NCBI GenBank assembly: GCA_019918135.1
Contig: WBZZ01005871.1
Span: forward strand, 120,001 to 184,000
DNA: 64,000 bases
From: Paulinella micropora
Lineage: Eukaryota > Cercozoa > Imbricatea > Euglyphida > Paulinellidae
Direction: 5' to 3'
Under the pieces are notes generated by a model. The model had not been told where the DNA came from. It searched no databases and saw only the letters and a program-made list of their open reading frames with translations. The position numbers and the translations under genes are program-made. Positions within the stretch are counted from its first letter, which is position 1. Each line of letters opens with the position of its first letter. This document shows positions 11,300 through 21,350 of this stretch, piece by piece.

Positions 11300-12474
11300 G
11301 AGGTCACTTCAGAATTTGCGTTCGTCGAGGGGGAGAGGGAGAGGGTAGAGATGCAGAGAGCAGCGCATAAACCGGAATGGATATCACACGAACAGACAGG
11401 CGGAAATTTCGAGTGAAAACATTATCACGGGAAAGAGGGCGAGGAACGCTCATGTTGCGGTATGTGCCCGGGAGGAAAACCGGGCGGAGTATTGTCTCGT
11501 GAGTGAGAAATTCCCGGAATTCCCCGTAGTACAAAAACCAAAAGACCGTAAACAAGCTACACAGAAAGAATTCGAACAGCTCAAAGAACTAATTATAAAG
11601 GCGTTTGTTTGGCGAAAAGTGAGCAAAGCCAAAATGTCGGGCACACCAATTATTCCTATAAAATGGATAGACACGGTAAAACAACAAGGTACTGCGGATG
11701 AATTCCATAAAGCCCGGATAACCCTTAGAGGGGACCTCCTGAAAGCTTATGAGGGAGAAAGCAATCAGCAAGAGAGAGAGGAAAGATAGGGTTGAGAGAG
11801 GAGGAGGAGGAAGCTGAGTTAGACTCAGAGTCAGAGTCAGACAAGGAAAACCTTACCTCTTATTTTACTGAGACAGAAAGGCAGCCTAATTTAGGGGGAG
11901 ATAGTGGTAAGAGTGAGCAAAAGAGAGAAAAAGAGCAGGTGGAGGAGAGGGCGAGAGTGAGTAGTCAGCCTTCACCTACTTATTCCACACCAGCAACGAC
12001 AACAATCAAGACGAAGAGCAAGGAGCAAGTAGAGGAAAAAGAGAAGGAAGAAAGAATGATAGAGCATATGAGGAGAGTTTCCATGCATTCATCGCATCAT
12101 GATTTATTTTGTCTTGCACATCTTCCTCACTCACCTTACGAAACCTTTTGGGCAGTCTGGCCCACACAATGTGCAAGTTCTGACCAAAGTCTGGTGAGGT
12201 GTCTCTCATCAAATCTGCCACACTCCTCTTTGCTTTACCTACTAGCTTATCAAACACAAACGAAAAAGCTTCCTCTCTCTGTCTTTTCATCTCATGCTCC
12301 TGATGAGGGGTGTGATTATGCTCCGCAGTTTGATGAGTTTGTTGCGTTAGATGAAGAGCTAAAGGCAGTAGGCCATAAAACACCCCACAGAACAATGGAA
12401 ACAATAATCACCAATGCCTTATAAAACCCTGAGTATGCGTCAGAGGGGGTGAGAAAGGATTGGGGAGGATGGAT
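11300..12474 (+). mobile_element. Rearranged copia-type fragments, left flank of element C
   Basis: About 11499-11760 encodes the start of a copia RT (FPVVQKPKDRKQATQKEFEQL, then IPIKWIDTVK and HKARITLRGDLL). It is followed by an acidic Glu/Ser/Lys stretch. Around 12070-12330 the coding-like strand is the minus one (KLVGKAKRSVADLMRD, then NLHIVWARLPKRFRKV), resembling gag. The order and orientations are not those of one clean element, so this is a patchwork. Element C sits in it with a 5-bp target duplication whose other copy begins the CCCH-gag flank at 51923. Confidence 0.6.
12470..12474. repeat. Target-site duplication of element C, left copy (TGGAT)
   Basis: TGGAT lies immediately before the 5' LTR and again immediately after the 3' LTR (51923-51927). 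Five bases is the usual copia target duplication, which proves the two distant LTRs belong to one insertion. Confidence 0.88.
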
Positions 12475-13015
12475 CGTCGGAGATATACCGTAACCGAGAA
12501 TTTCCGTTACTGGATTTGTCCTTTGTGGCAAATTCACGTAAACCTATTCTCTGCCGGCCCTCCTTGCCATTTGCCAATATAATACCATATTTCTCTACGA
12601 GTACAGGAAGAATGTGCAACTGTAAGTTGCACAATCTACAATTCATCCTTTCTAGACCTTCTTGATTTATCTAGAATAGAGTTGATCTCCGTCGGGACCT
12701 ATGTAGACCAACCAATTATAGAACGGATAGCAATAGATATAAGGGATAGGGATTGTAGTTCTTGTGCTCAAGCAGCACTGTTTGTATTCAGTATTAAAAG
12801 GTAACCAAACTGCAAAAGTGAACTGAGAACACTTGGAATATAATAACGGAATAGTAAATACTGGGACGCCTGTATTGACTAGTCATTGCTTATAGAGTGT
12901 GGTCAATTGCTTCACGGCATTGTCCACCCTCTGCACAAAATACCTTTTAATCCGGCGAGTACCATTGCCCGTAGTCTAGTAAGTCTTCCGGCTCGGAGGA
13001 ACTGCTACTCTGTCG
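12475..13015 (+). repeat. 5' LTR of element C
   Basis: 541 bp, starting CGTCGGAG and ending CTCTGTCG. It pairs with 51382-51922 of identical length, with about 9 single differences (about 1.7%). The ends are CG...CG rather than the usual TG...CA, but are partly inverted to each other (CGTCGGAG and CGACAGAG). The low divergence marks a recent insertion. Confidence 0.93.
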
Positions 13016-13019
13016 GTTA

Positions 13020-14608
13020 ATGAGCCTTGCACGCGAGAAGACTGGCAAGAAAAACCATATAAACAACATTCCTGAGCTTGAACAGGTCTTTGAGGACCGG
13101 TTTCAAACTTGGGAATTCACGTTTAAGATGGTAGCAACGTCTGAGAGTTCACAGCTAGGGGACATAGTCAGTTTCATAGCAAAGCATCCACAGAAAGCTG
13201 AAGAAAGGTACCCATGGGATGAGTCAGCATTCAGAGTAGATGAACAGTACAGTACAGAGTCAGACACTAGCGATAGTGACTCAGCATCAGGTACAGAATC
13301 TAAGACTAAGACACCATCCCCCGAAGTGGGTAAGAAGACAACAGACGCTGAGGATTCTAAAGCAAAAGAGAGCCAAGATGCAAGAATACGACCGAAAGAA
13401 CGAAGTAGGTCAAAGAAAGAAAGAAGAGCGAGAAGACGTAAATTGAAAGAACGCAAAGAACACGCAAAAGCTATGCGTAAGCTAAGCCTTTACGTTTCTG
13501 TTGCCTTCAAGCATCCAACACTCATAGCTTTATACATGACTGTCTCCGATGGCAACCCTATACGCATGATGGTGCTTGTCAAGCGCTGGTATGGGGGTGC
13601 CAACGCAGCAGGAATGATAAGGCGTATGCTTGTTTTCATTTCATCCTACCCAAGAGGGACATTGAGTTGTGGCTGGATAGAAATAGGAAGCTTGAAGAGT
13701 GTATTCAAAGGGATTACGGGGGTAAAATTCCGGACGAATTTTTCTCTTCTTTCCTCTTGATGAAGTTTAAGAAGCATACAGTTTTCGCGGGGTTGGATAC
13801 TATGGTGTACCAACTCGGTCGCGAGGACCGTCTGAACCACCGTGAAGTAGAGAGAGTCATCCGCCAAGTCTGGCAAAATTTCCTTCTAAATTCTGGTCCG
13901 GAATCTCGTGGAAACCAAACTAGGCAGATGACACACAAACCCAACACATCCACACTCGTTCGCAGACCATCTCAGAGTACTTTTGTAGCTAAGGAGAGCG
14001 AGGGTGAGGAAGAGAAGGGTGGTTGCTACAAGTGTGGGGCAAAGGATCATTGGCGCGCGACGTGCCCAAGATTGCCTTGCACGCGTTGCAAGGGCAAAAA
14101 GCACAATCGTGCTCAATGTCCTCGTGCCAAAACAATGGTGTTAGCACAGGGTGAGGATAACGGGAGAGATATTCCCGTGGAAGAGAGAGTTACTGTGCTA
14201 GAGGACGAAGCAATAGATCAGGTTGATGGTCTAGAGGGAGTAGGTGAGGAAGAGCAAGGGGAAGAAGAAGACGTTGATTTGTTTGAAGGAACTGTGTTTG
14301 TTTTGCATGGTGGTGGTGAGCAAGTTGATGAGAGTGATGATGATGATGGTGATGCACCTGCTCCACCTCCTATCATACTACTGCCTGCCCCCACGACACC
14401 AACACACAACAACGAAACAAAATCACGAACACCAGCAAGAGGAGTAGAGAGGGCAAACACGATAAGAACAATTTCATTGCCTTCGTTGCCTACACCTGTT
14501 GCTGTGGTGCCCTCTCTGCTCATGCCTCCACCCCCACAGAGAAAACAAGAACAAACAAAAACTAACATCAAACCAAGACAGGAGTGTGACCAAAACATTG
14601 GTAGGTAA
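13020..14608 (+). pseudogene. Element C gag
   Basis: The N-terminal part is Ser/Asp/Lys-rich and low in complexity, followed by a capsid-like helical region (RNRKLEECIQRDYGGKIPDE, then FAGLDTMVYQLGREDRL). Two zinc knuckles lie close together at about 14026-14122: CYKCGAKDHWRATC (C-x2-C-x4-H-x4-C) and CTRCKGKKHNRAQC. An acidic Glu/Asp tail follows. The role is particle formation and RNA binding. It is not read through in one frame, although the finger part is clean. Confidence 0.82.
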
Positions 14609-16397
14609 GGAGATAGGTGTAGCTACACCATCACTGAACAACACTCCACGTCCAAACAAGGCACCAACAAAGAAAGAAAGAGAGAAGAAAGCCACACAAC
14701 AAGATCCACAAACAACAACCAAAACGACAAGCAAGGATAATCAGGCTGAGAGAATTTCAAGCACGAAGCAATGCTGCGGGAAAACTTCTCGGGGAAAACC
14801 TTGCAAAGTTCGTTTAGGGGCACATCTTTTCGGGTCGCCTCAAAGAATGGCAGATAGGCTGCACGATGATGACTTCTGCGGTTATCACGCAAAACAGAGT
14901 GCCTATTTTCCGTTCATTGACTTAGAACAGCCAGCGACAGACAGACCACCAGCAGTAGTGAATTACCCAAACGAGAAAAAATTACGGGAAATTGCGAAAG
15001 AATTTCTCGATATGTTCGGTAATTTACGCTGTGTAGCTGAGGGAGAGGACTGGAATTATCAACCCCCACCTTGGGTTGCTAATCCTACCCCCTCAGCTAC
15101 ACTTAACACACTGACATGGAGATTTGTAGGTGACCACCAACAGACCGGTCGCGGCGTCCCGGGAACTTACCTTGCTGAGGGATTCGATGCTGCGTCTCCG
15201 CGCAACAGGTCTGCCCTCAGCGTCCCTGAGGAAGAGGAACAGGTAAGTACCCCATCCACTTCCACCATCATCCCCCCATCAGTCATTTCACCTTACAGAC
15301 TTGTTTCCAGCATCGACTTGCAGACAGTAGGTGAGATAGCGAGAGAGCTGAAAAGATCAGGGGGAGTATGGGATGAGAGGAGAGTGATTGAGGTAGGAGG
15401 AAAGATAGACGAATATCTGACTGATGTGATGAGAGCCATAGAGCTAGTCACTGTGACTCACAACACAAGAAATAGTCCTAGCAGTCCATACTCCACCGAA
15501 CATGACAACAAACACTCCACTCCAAACACACCGACTGAAGAAGGGATACTAGAGCTTAGACTAGACCCTACAGGTAAGTTCGTTGAGGTGACAGTTCCTC
15601 AGGAACTCATCACAGGTGCGTCTAGGGAGAGGATTAATCTGTTAGACAGACAGGTGAGAGCAGTTATAACTAACTTGCAGGAAGAGCTGAAAGGACAGAT
15701 ACAGACAGGTATGCCTGATAGAGATTATGACCCAGATGACTCTGATGACGTCCCTGAAGTTATGTCATCAGAGCCCTCTGAGTCCTCTGAGTCTGAGGAA
15801 GAAGAACAGACGAAGAAGAGAAGAAAGAAGAAGTTGAAGAAAAAGAAAGACAAGAAAAGCAAATCGAAAAAGAAACAAGACTCCACGACAGTCATGGCAC
15901 ACAGTAGGATAGCTAAGAGCAAACATGTGTACCAGGATAGTGGTGCGACTCAATTTGTCTGTCACGATGAGACGATGATGAAAGAGCTGAAGAAGATAGG
16001 TAAGGTAACATTCAGTACAGGGAATGGAACGAGAGTCATAGGTGAGGCAGTGTTGATGTGTGTAGATAGAGCAGATGGAGAGGGGCGAATGCATAAGATT
16101 TGCAAGAGTGCCTTTTACGATCCACTCATGCAAATCAACGTGGCCCCCACTGGCCCGATGGATCATTTCCATCACAGAGCAGTACTCTATCAAAATGGAC
16201 AAATTTTCATCTTGAAGGGAGCACTGTCTGTGAAGGAAAAGAACATTCTAGTCAGGGGAAGGCTAACTAAAGCCTTGCTGTACCGATGGGACAGCCATAA
16301 GGACAATAAGCTAGACCCTAACTGTCGTTTCACACCTAAGGGTGCGCCTGAGAGAGAGAGGGAGGCGGGGCAGCAGGGTGGGAGAACCCAAGTATAA
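14609..16397 (+). pseudogene. Element C polyprotein: CxxxTxxGxxC module, protease, pre-integrase
   Basis: This open stretch reads through. Near 14770-14890 lies a Cys/His module: CCGKTSRGKPC, then about 30 residues on, DDFCGYH. This pattern (C-x3-T-x2-G-x2-C ... C-x2-H) is known from small zinc-binding domains of phage and giant-virus proteins, and a similar module occurs in family B at 56594. An acidic and then Lys-rich linker leads to the copia protease active site QDSGATQFVC (about 15933) with a TGNGTRV flap-like segment. The pre-integrase block VLYQNGQIFILKG..ILVRGRL follows near 16180. The protease would cut the polyprotein. Confidence 0.8.
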
Positions 16398-16450
16398 AAC
16401 ACACGCCCTCAGACAATAAAGGGACAATAGCAACAGCAAGAGAGAGTAAA

Positions 16451-16919
16451 GTGAGTATTAAATCATCTAAACTAATAATAACGAATGCTGTTTTGTTTGT
16501 CAAGTACCCTTCTACTGTCAAGAGAGTGAGAGTGCTGCCTGTTAGTATAGTGCATGCTATGGCGGGTCATGTAAGCTGGGAGAGGACTAAAGCATTTGCA
16601 GACGCCGTAGGCATAAAGCTAATAGGTAGAGATGGTAGTGTAGAGAGTGCGAGAGAAAAGTGTAGAATGTGTGAGCCATGCAGGATTGCCAAAGCTAGCG
16701 TGTTGCCTCGTTTTGCTTCCAATCATTTGCCTAGAGCAGAGAGAGTGGGAGAGATGTTACATTGTGATACGCAAGGCCCATGGAGAGTCATGTCACGGGA
16801 AGGGAGAAGGTATAAATTCACGGTTATGGATGATTTCTCTTAAGACATAAAAATGAATTTATATCTTGCATACATAAAGCAATAGCGTTCATGGAGAGAC
16901 AGACAGAAAATAAGTTAAA
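16451..16919 (+). pseudogene. Element C integrase, N-terminal part
   Basis: The HHCC zinc-binding region is visible as HAMAGHVSWERT (about 16550) and CRMCEPCRIAKAS (about 16665), followed by the first catalytic Asp context LHCDTQGPW (about 16760) and FTVMDDFS (about 16820). Coding similarity to family B integrase (RHKNEF, then AFMERQT) continues to about 16919, where the DIRS-type element begins. The remainder resumes at 47411. Confidence 0.82.
16915..16919. other. Left junction of the DIRS-type element within C (TTAAA)
   Basis: TTAAA at 16915-16919 recurs at 47406-47410, where C integrase coding resumes (KVVVCDQEF). DIRS elements insert by tyrosine recombinase and normally make no target duplication but can share a few bases with the target. 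The shared TTAAA fits that, though it is short enough to be chance. Confidence 0.6.
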
Positions 16920-17165
16920 ATCTACTTTAATCCTTGGTTACTTTTCCCTTACTGAGAAACACAGAACAAAGAACAGAGCTTTAATGGAAGCCTACACGAT
17001 CCGATCTCGTCGGAATCAAATGGGGAAAAGAATAGAGGTCTAGGCTCAAGCGCTCTTTCAAGCTCGCTTAACATACGACGAGGCAAGTGGAACACTGCGG
17101 CCGGATCTGTCCAAGACTAGACGGTCCGTCACACTGACAAAGAGCGAGCGCGAAACTAACTCAGA
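16920..17165 (-). other. 3' tail of the DIRS-type element
   Basis: Non-coding sequence between the recombinase end and the junction with C. No inverted terminal repeat to the other end could be recognised by eye. Confidence 0.5.
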
Positions 17166-17210
17166 CTAACCACCCCCACCCGAGCCTGAGCGTAGACTTC
17201 TCTGACCCCC

Positions 17211-17220
17211 CCCCCCCCCC
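17211..17220. repeat. Poly-C run near the recombinase end
   Basis: A run of about 15 C lies at about 17206-17220 beside the recombinase C-terminus. Seen directly. Confidence 0.85.
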
Positions 17221-17534
17221 ATGGCTTTCTGTTCTATAACTAGTTCTGTCATGTTGGCGCCCACGTAGAGCCTGAAGCAGTTGGATGACCACCTGCCCGC
17301 TCGCATGATTGCAGTGTCGGAGGCACCGCAGGCGAAGAGACGAGCAGCACCCCCGCGGCGTAGCGAAATCCCGTTGAAGCGAGCTGCTGTAGGAACACGG
17401 GCCTTCTTGAGCAGGAAGCGCATTGTGTCGACGAATGTGGAGCGACTGACTGGGGAGTTGTCAGCGAGGCGTAAGAACGGCTGCAGACCGGCTGATGGGA
17501 GCTTGAAGCAATCGCGGCTTTTGCAGTACAGTTC

Positions 17535-17543
17535 CTTCCATTG
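17535..17543. repeat. 9-bp direct repeat CTTCCATTG, left copy
   Basis: A perfect match to 41412-41420. Both copies read Gln-Trp-Lys on the minus strand in the same recombinase phase. This is a target-site duplication flanking the GC-rich island. Nine bases is typical of Mutator-like and some other DDE transposases, not of retroviral or Polinton integrases (4-6). Confidence 0.82.
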
Positions 17544-17575
17544 TGCGACTGCGCCCTCTCAGCGAAGGCTGCTTT

Positions 17576-18949
17576 ATGGTACCAAAAGGAAAGAAGTTGC
17601 AGGTATGTGAGCTTGCTGGCGCGGGCACACTTGGACATGCTCTGCAGCCCATCTACTGGCTGATTACTTTCTTCACTTCGCTGACGGAGACTCAGCGGGG
17701 AAAGCTAGTGGATACACTGACCACTGCTTTAAAGGAACAGCATGCAGTGGTTGAGACTGTACATTTACTGTCAGACCGAATGGTTTCGAACTGTTTTTCC
17801 CCTCCCCCAAGCTTCGGTGCTTTGGAAAAGCAGACCAAAGAGTACACGAAACAACTACTGTACCAGTGTGGCTACTGCCGAGATAGTGGGGGTGAGGTCA
17901 AAGGGGCACTCGATCAAACACGCTGGAACGAGTACTTGTGCACGCTGCGGTCGGCGATAGAAAAGTTAAAGCCATCTCCAAAACTCGCGAAAGGAAAAGT
18001 CGCTGTGTGGAAAAAAGCCAAGTCCAATCTGCTGAATTCACTGCTGCCTAGCCCGATTATGCCTGTCGTGAAGACCAAGGCAGCTGCCCTAAATGCGGCG
18101 GAGCAGGAGACAGAACGTCAGCGGAAGGTGGAGGCCGAGCGAGAGGAGGCGGCGGCGGCCCGGCGAACGGAGGAGGAAGAGCAGAAGCGCAAAGAGCAGG
18201 AGGCGGCGGCGGCCCGGCGAACGGAGGAAGAGGAGCAGAAGCGAAAGGCGGAGACCGAGCGGCTGCGGCAGGAAGAGGAGCAGAAGCGAAAGGCGGAGAC
18301 CGAGCGGCTGCGGCAGGAGGAGGAGCAGAAGCGAAAGGCGGCGGCCGAGCAGCAGCGGCAGCAGCTGGAGCAGCTGCGGCTGCAGCGGGAGGAGGAGGAG
18401 GAGCGGACGCGGCAGGAGGCCGTGCGGCGCCCGGAGGCCAAGCGAGTGCAGCGCGAGGAGACAGAGCTACTGCAGGAGGGCGCCGGGCTGGCGCCCCGGC
18501 GAACGGAGGAGCAGCTACCGCCGCAGGAGGCGCATGACAGGGGCGTCGAGCAGGAAGACGGGCTACCGCCGGAGGAGGTGCGTGACGGGGACGCCGAGCT
18601 ACCGCCGGAGGAGGTGCATGACGGGGACGCCAAGCAGGAAGACGGGCTACCGCCGGAGGACGCCAAGCAACCGGTGGAATCGACGGAGGAGGCGGTCGAG
18701 CGAATGGCGGAGTTGGTGAGCAAGCGCCTGGGGAAGGAAGTGATCGGAGGAGTAAAGAAGGATGTGACAGAGCAACTGGAGGAGGCTAAGAAGAAGGCGG
18801 AGGCGCTGGTGGGGGGCGAGGTGGCCCAGCAGCTGAAGCAGCGGCTGGCCGAGCTGCAGCAGGAGGAGCGCAAGCGGCGGGAGGAGGAGGAGAAGGCGCG
18901 GGAGCAGCCCGACCAGGACCAGGCGCGGGCACGCCGGAGCCTACGTTAG
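17576..18949 (+). CDS. Coiled-coil protein, function unknown
   Basis: 457 residues from the ATG at 17576, only 33 bases inside the island edge. Residues 1 to about 165 are globular and of ordinary composition, with hydrophobic segments (IYWLITFF, TVHLLSDRMV) and a Cys pair in QCGYCRDSGG. Residues about 170-310 form a long charged coiled coil of repeated EEEQKRK and ETERLRQ units, coded by a tandem repeat of about 60 bp (18150-18340). Then an acidic repeat of LPPEEV.DGDA units (18555-18665), and finally an amphipathic Glu/Lys/Gln helix ending in basic residues. I do not recognise the family. A structural or scaffolding role is a guess from shape. An upstream GTG in the same frame would begin outside the island, so the ATG is preferred. 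Confidence 0.6.
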   Translation: MVPKGKKLQVCELAGAGTLGHALQPIYWLITFFTSLTETQRGKLVDTLTTALKEQHAVVETVHLLSDRMVSNCFSPPPSFGALEKQTKEYTKQLLYQCGYCRDSGGEVKGALDQTRWNEYLCTLRSAIEKLKPSPKLAKGKVAVWKKAKSNLLNSLLPSPIMPVVKTKAAALNAAEQETERQRKVEAEREEAAAARRTEEEEQKRKEQEAAAARRTEEEEQKRKAETERLRQEEEQKRKAETERLRQEEEQKRKAAAEQQRQQLEQLRLQREEEEERTRQEAVRRPEAKRVQREETELLQEGAGLAPRRTEEQLPPQEAHDRGVEQEDGLPPEEVRDGDAELPPEEVHDGDAKQEDGLPPEDAKQPVESTEEAVERMAELVSKRLGKEVIGGVKKDVTEQLEEAKKKAEALVGGEVAQQLKQRLAELQQEERKRREEEEKAREQPDQDQARARRSLR

Positions 18950-19030
18950 TAATACCCCCGTCCCTTAACCGACCCACCCCCGGACCCCACGGACCTAGTC
19001 TCGTACTGCCATGCCCGCGTCTGTACTGCC

Positions 19031-20143
19031 GTGGACTTTAAGGCCGACTGGGAATTCGTGCGGTGGCTGGGCGACGCTCTGTCCGGCGCCGGGGACCCGC
19101 ACCTGTGCCCCGACCAAAGCAGCGCCGCCCTCGCAGCCTACCTGTTCGGCCTGTTCGCAGCCTGCTCTATCGCTGACGACGACCAAGACAAAAAGGACGG
19201 ACAGCGCGAGCAACTCCGCCAAAGGGTCCGCCCTTTGGTGGGGCTGGGCGCGGCGGATGGTGAGCTTTCCCTCTGGTGACGGCAGCTGGGCGACGCGCTC
19301 AGGCACAAGTTCCTGCGCCTGGCGCGGTACGGCTCGCCCGTTCCCCTGGACGTGGACCTCTTGTGGGGGGGGCTGGTCGCGCTGGCCTGTCTGCTGCAGC
19401 CCTCTGAGGTAGTGCTCGCGATCCGCGCGGCGCTGCCCTGGTGGAAAGCATCGGCTGCGGAAGCCGAGCACCAGCTACTGTGTAAGACTGGGGGAGCGAA
19501 GGCGGAGAAGGCAGACACAGAGCGCTTAGCAAGCAGAGAGGAGGACACGGCAACGGCGGAGCGCTCGGCGGGCGGAGGGGCACGCACGACAGCAGCGGGG
19601 CGCCCACCCAGCAGAGGTGTGGACACGGCAGGCGGGCGGGCAGGCACGACAACCACGGAGACTGCCTCTCCCCCTGCTAGCACAGAGGAGGAGGAGGCTA
19701 AGCGCGGGGTCAACGCAGTAGAAGGTTGGCAGCGGCGAGATCTCTCGCACAGGATCGTCAACCTGCCTGCAGCCCGTGAGCTCTTCCGGCGTGAGTGGAA
19801 GGCCCGTGGCCGGCCCCTGCGCCGCGAACCGCCAGTCACTGAGAACATCTTTAGACGGTACTTTCAGGATAGCCCGGCCAGCTGGGAGGCTGGGCTACTG
19901 AGCGCGTCGTTGTACTCTGAACGCGAGACAGAAGGCAGGGCCCGCTGGCAGAAAAAAGAAGGTGCGGACCATGACAACGAGAGAGATACGGACGGTGACC
20001 CGGAGGAAGAAGAACCCCGATCGACGATGGAGACTTTGGGCGGCGGGCTCCGAAGTGGGCCCCGGTCGGCTCAGACGGCAAGTATATTTCCAACACAGAA
20101 TTTGTTTTTTCCTAACTTCGTGACGACGGGAAACGTTCTCTGA
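19031..20143 (+). CDS. Hypothetical protein, Asp/Glu/Thr-rich C-terminal half
   Basis: Convincing globular coding begins with DFKADWEFVRWLGDALSG, then AALAAYLFGLFAACSIADDD, and continues with LLWGGLVALACLLQPSEVVL. The central part is low in complexity (Ala, Thr, Gly, Arg), then SHRIVNLPAARELFRREWKA and a polar acidic tail. It lies 80 bp after the preceding gene, in the same strand and frame phase, so the two could be related transcripts. The reading is not continuous (about one break), and the start codon is unclear (a GTG or an upstream ATG). No family recognised. Confidence 0.45.
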
Positions 20144-20348
20144 TCCAGTAGATGGTTGAAGGCGGGGCCCGGTTTTTTTGGTCGCTTCCTCACTCCATCC
20201 CGAGAACAACGTCGGCTCCACCTCCCCGTCCGCCGCTCTCTTTCTCCTCCGGTGTGTGTTCCGTCCGCACCAGGGGGGTTTGTAAACGGACCCCTGGTAG
20301 TAGTAGTAGTAGTAGTAGTCGTAGCGCGGTGAGCGCGGGCCTGCTGTC

Positions 20349-20414
20349 TGATTTTAATTAAAAGACCACTGACTCGGCTGGTGATTTCAATTAAAGGCCT
20401 ACTGACTCGGCTGG
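20349..20414. terminator. Duplicated 33-bp poly(A) region between convergent genes
   Basis: Two adjacent 33-bp units (20349-20381 and 20382-20414) each hold an AATTAAA core followed by CTGACTCGGCTGG. ATTAAA can be read for the rightward gene ending at 20143. The TTTAATTAAAA palindrome also supplies ATTAAA to the leftward gene ending at 20699. This looks like a shared two-way 3' end. ATTAAA is a common variant signal; the assignment is inference. Confidence 0.55.
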
Positions 20415-20698
20415 TGCAGGGGGGGCGGTGCTTAGGCGTCAGGCTCGGCCGGGGCCGCGAGCAGTGGCACACGATCGGCCTGCAGGACCTGCCGCTGGTG
20501 CCTGACTAGCACCGTGGCGGGCGCTGTGGCGCTGTGGTCGGCCGCGACCACGACTCGCAGCGGCAGCGGTGCCAACGGCAGTGCCCACTCTCTCTCGTCA
20601 ATGAGCCACGCACGGAGCGACTTGTACCGGGCGGACGTGGCGCGCCGGAACCGGAGGTCCCTGACCGAGCAGTCGGAGCCGGCTGGCTGTTGCTTGTG

Positions 20699-21070
20699 TT
20701 AGCCGTCCAGCGCAAAGTGGTACGCGACCGCGGGCGCCGGCGGCCGCTGCGAGTGGCTGGCTACGCTCAGGCTGTAGTCGAGCAGCCCGGGGGAAGCAGG
20801 CCGGTCCGGCGGCACACTGTCCCCCTCCTCACGCGCGCACAACGAGTCCAGCAGCGCGACCACCTCGTGCGCCCGATCCGGGCGGACGGAGGTATTGGGC
20901 AGCACGGCCCAGTGGCGTTCGGCGGAGGGGCGCTCCGGCCCCCCCGGGGGGGCCCTTTCCAGGCATAGCATGACTTGTCCGCCCGCCGGCAGGTCTACGG
21001 ACCAGCCCTTGAGCAGCCACACTGGCTCGGCTTCGGCCTGGCGGCCCGGCGGCCCGTGTTCGGTTTCCAT
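20699..21070 (-). CDS. Small hypothetical protein (123 residues)
   Basis: The ATG at 21070 starts METEHGPPGRQ, followed by a compact stretch with WLLKGWSVDLPAGGQVMLCL, WAVLPNTSVRPDRAHEVVAL and LLDYSLSVASHSQ. Ordinary residue composition suggests a real globular protein. It lies downstream of the large leftward gene and could be its last part or a separate small gene, since the two are separated by the G/C repeat block. No family recognised. Confidence 0.4.
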   Translation of the reverse strand: METEHGPPGRQAEAEPVWLLKGWSVDLPAGGQVMLCLERAPPGGPERPSAERHWAVLPNTSVRPDRAHEVVALLDSLCAREEGDSVPPDRPASPGLLDYSLSVASHSQRPPAPAVAYHFALDG

Positions 21071-21119
21071 CCCGGGGACGCTGGTCGGCGGACGGTTGGG
21101 GGGAAAAGGACCCCCCTCC

Positions 21120-21350
21120 CCACGCACAGGTCTGGAGAGGGGGGGGGGCACCCCTTCCTCCCCCCCTCTGCCTGGTCCGGGGGGGGGGGCACCCTTCCCC
21201 CCCCCCCCCCGCGGTGGCAGGAAAGATCAGGCCTGGGGGTCTGGGAGAGGGGGGCACCCCCTTCTCTGCCACCCCAAGGGGGGAGGGGGGGGGTGCCCCC
21301 CCGGCCACCCCAAGGGGGGGGGAGGGGGGGGTGCCCCCCCCCCCCCGGCT
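21120..21350. repeat. G/C-run block with 40-45-bp imperfect repeats
   Basis: Long G and C runs alternate. Two adjacent copies of a unit close to GGCCACCCCAAGGGGGGG followed by AGGGGGGGGTGCCCCCCC lie at about 21266-21345, with looser copies before. Both strands could form G-quadruplexes or hairpins. Base counts in such runs are doubtful. Confidence 0.75.

Larger units (their letters stand above)
17166..17543 (-). pseudogene. DIRS-type tyrosine recombinase, C-terminal catalytic part
   Basis: The reading includes PFLRLADNSPVSRSTFVDTM, then NGISLRRGGAARLFACG (the box with the second catalytic Arg), then GRWSSNCFRLYV, which carries the Tyr nucleophile. These are hallmarks of DIRS/Ngaro-type recombinases. 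The first half of this enzyme lies at 41412-42309 on the same strand. The left 9-bp repeat (17535-17543) is part of both readings. Confidence 0.86.
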
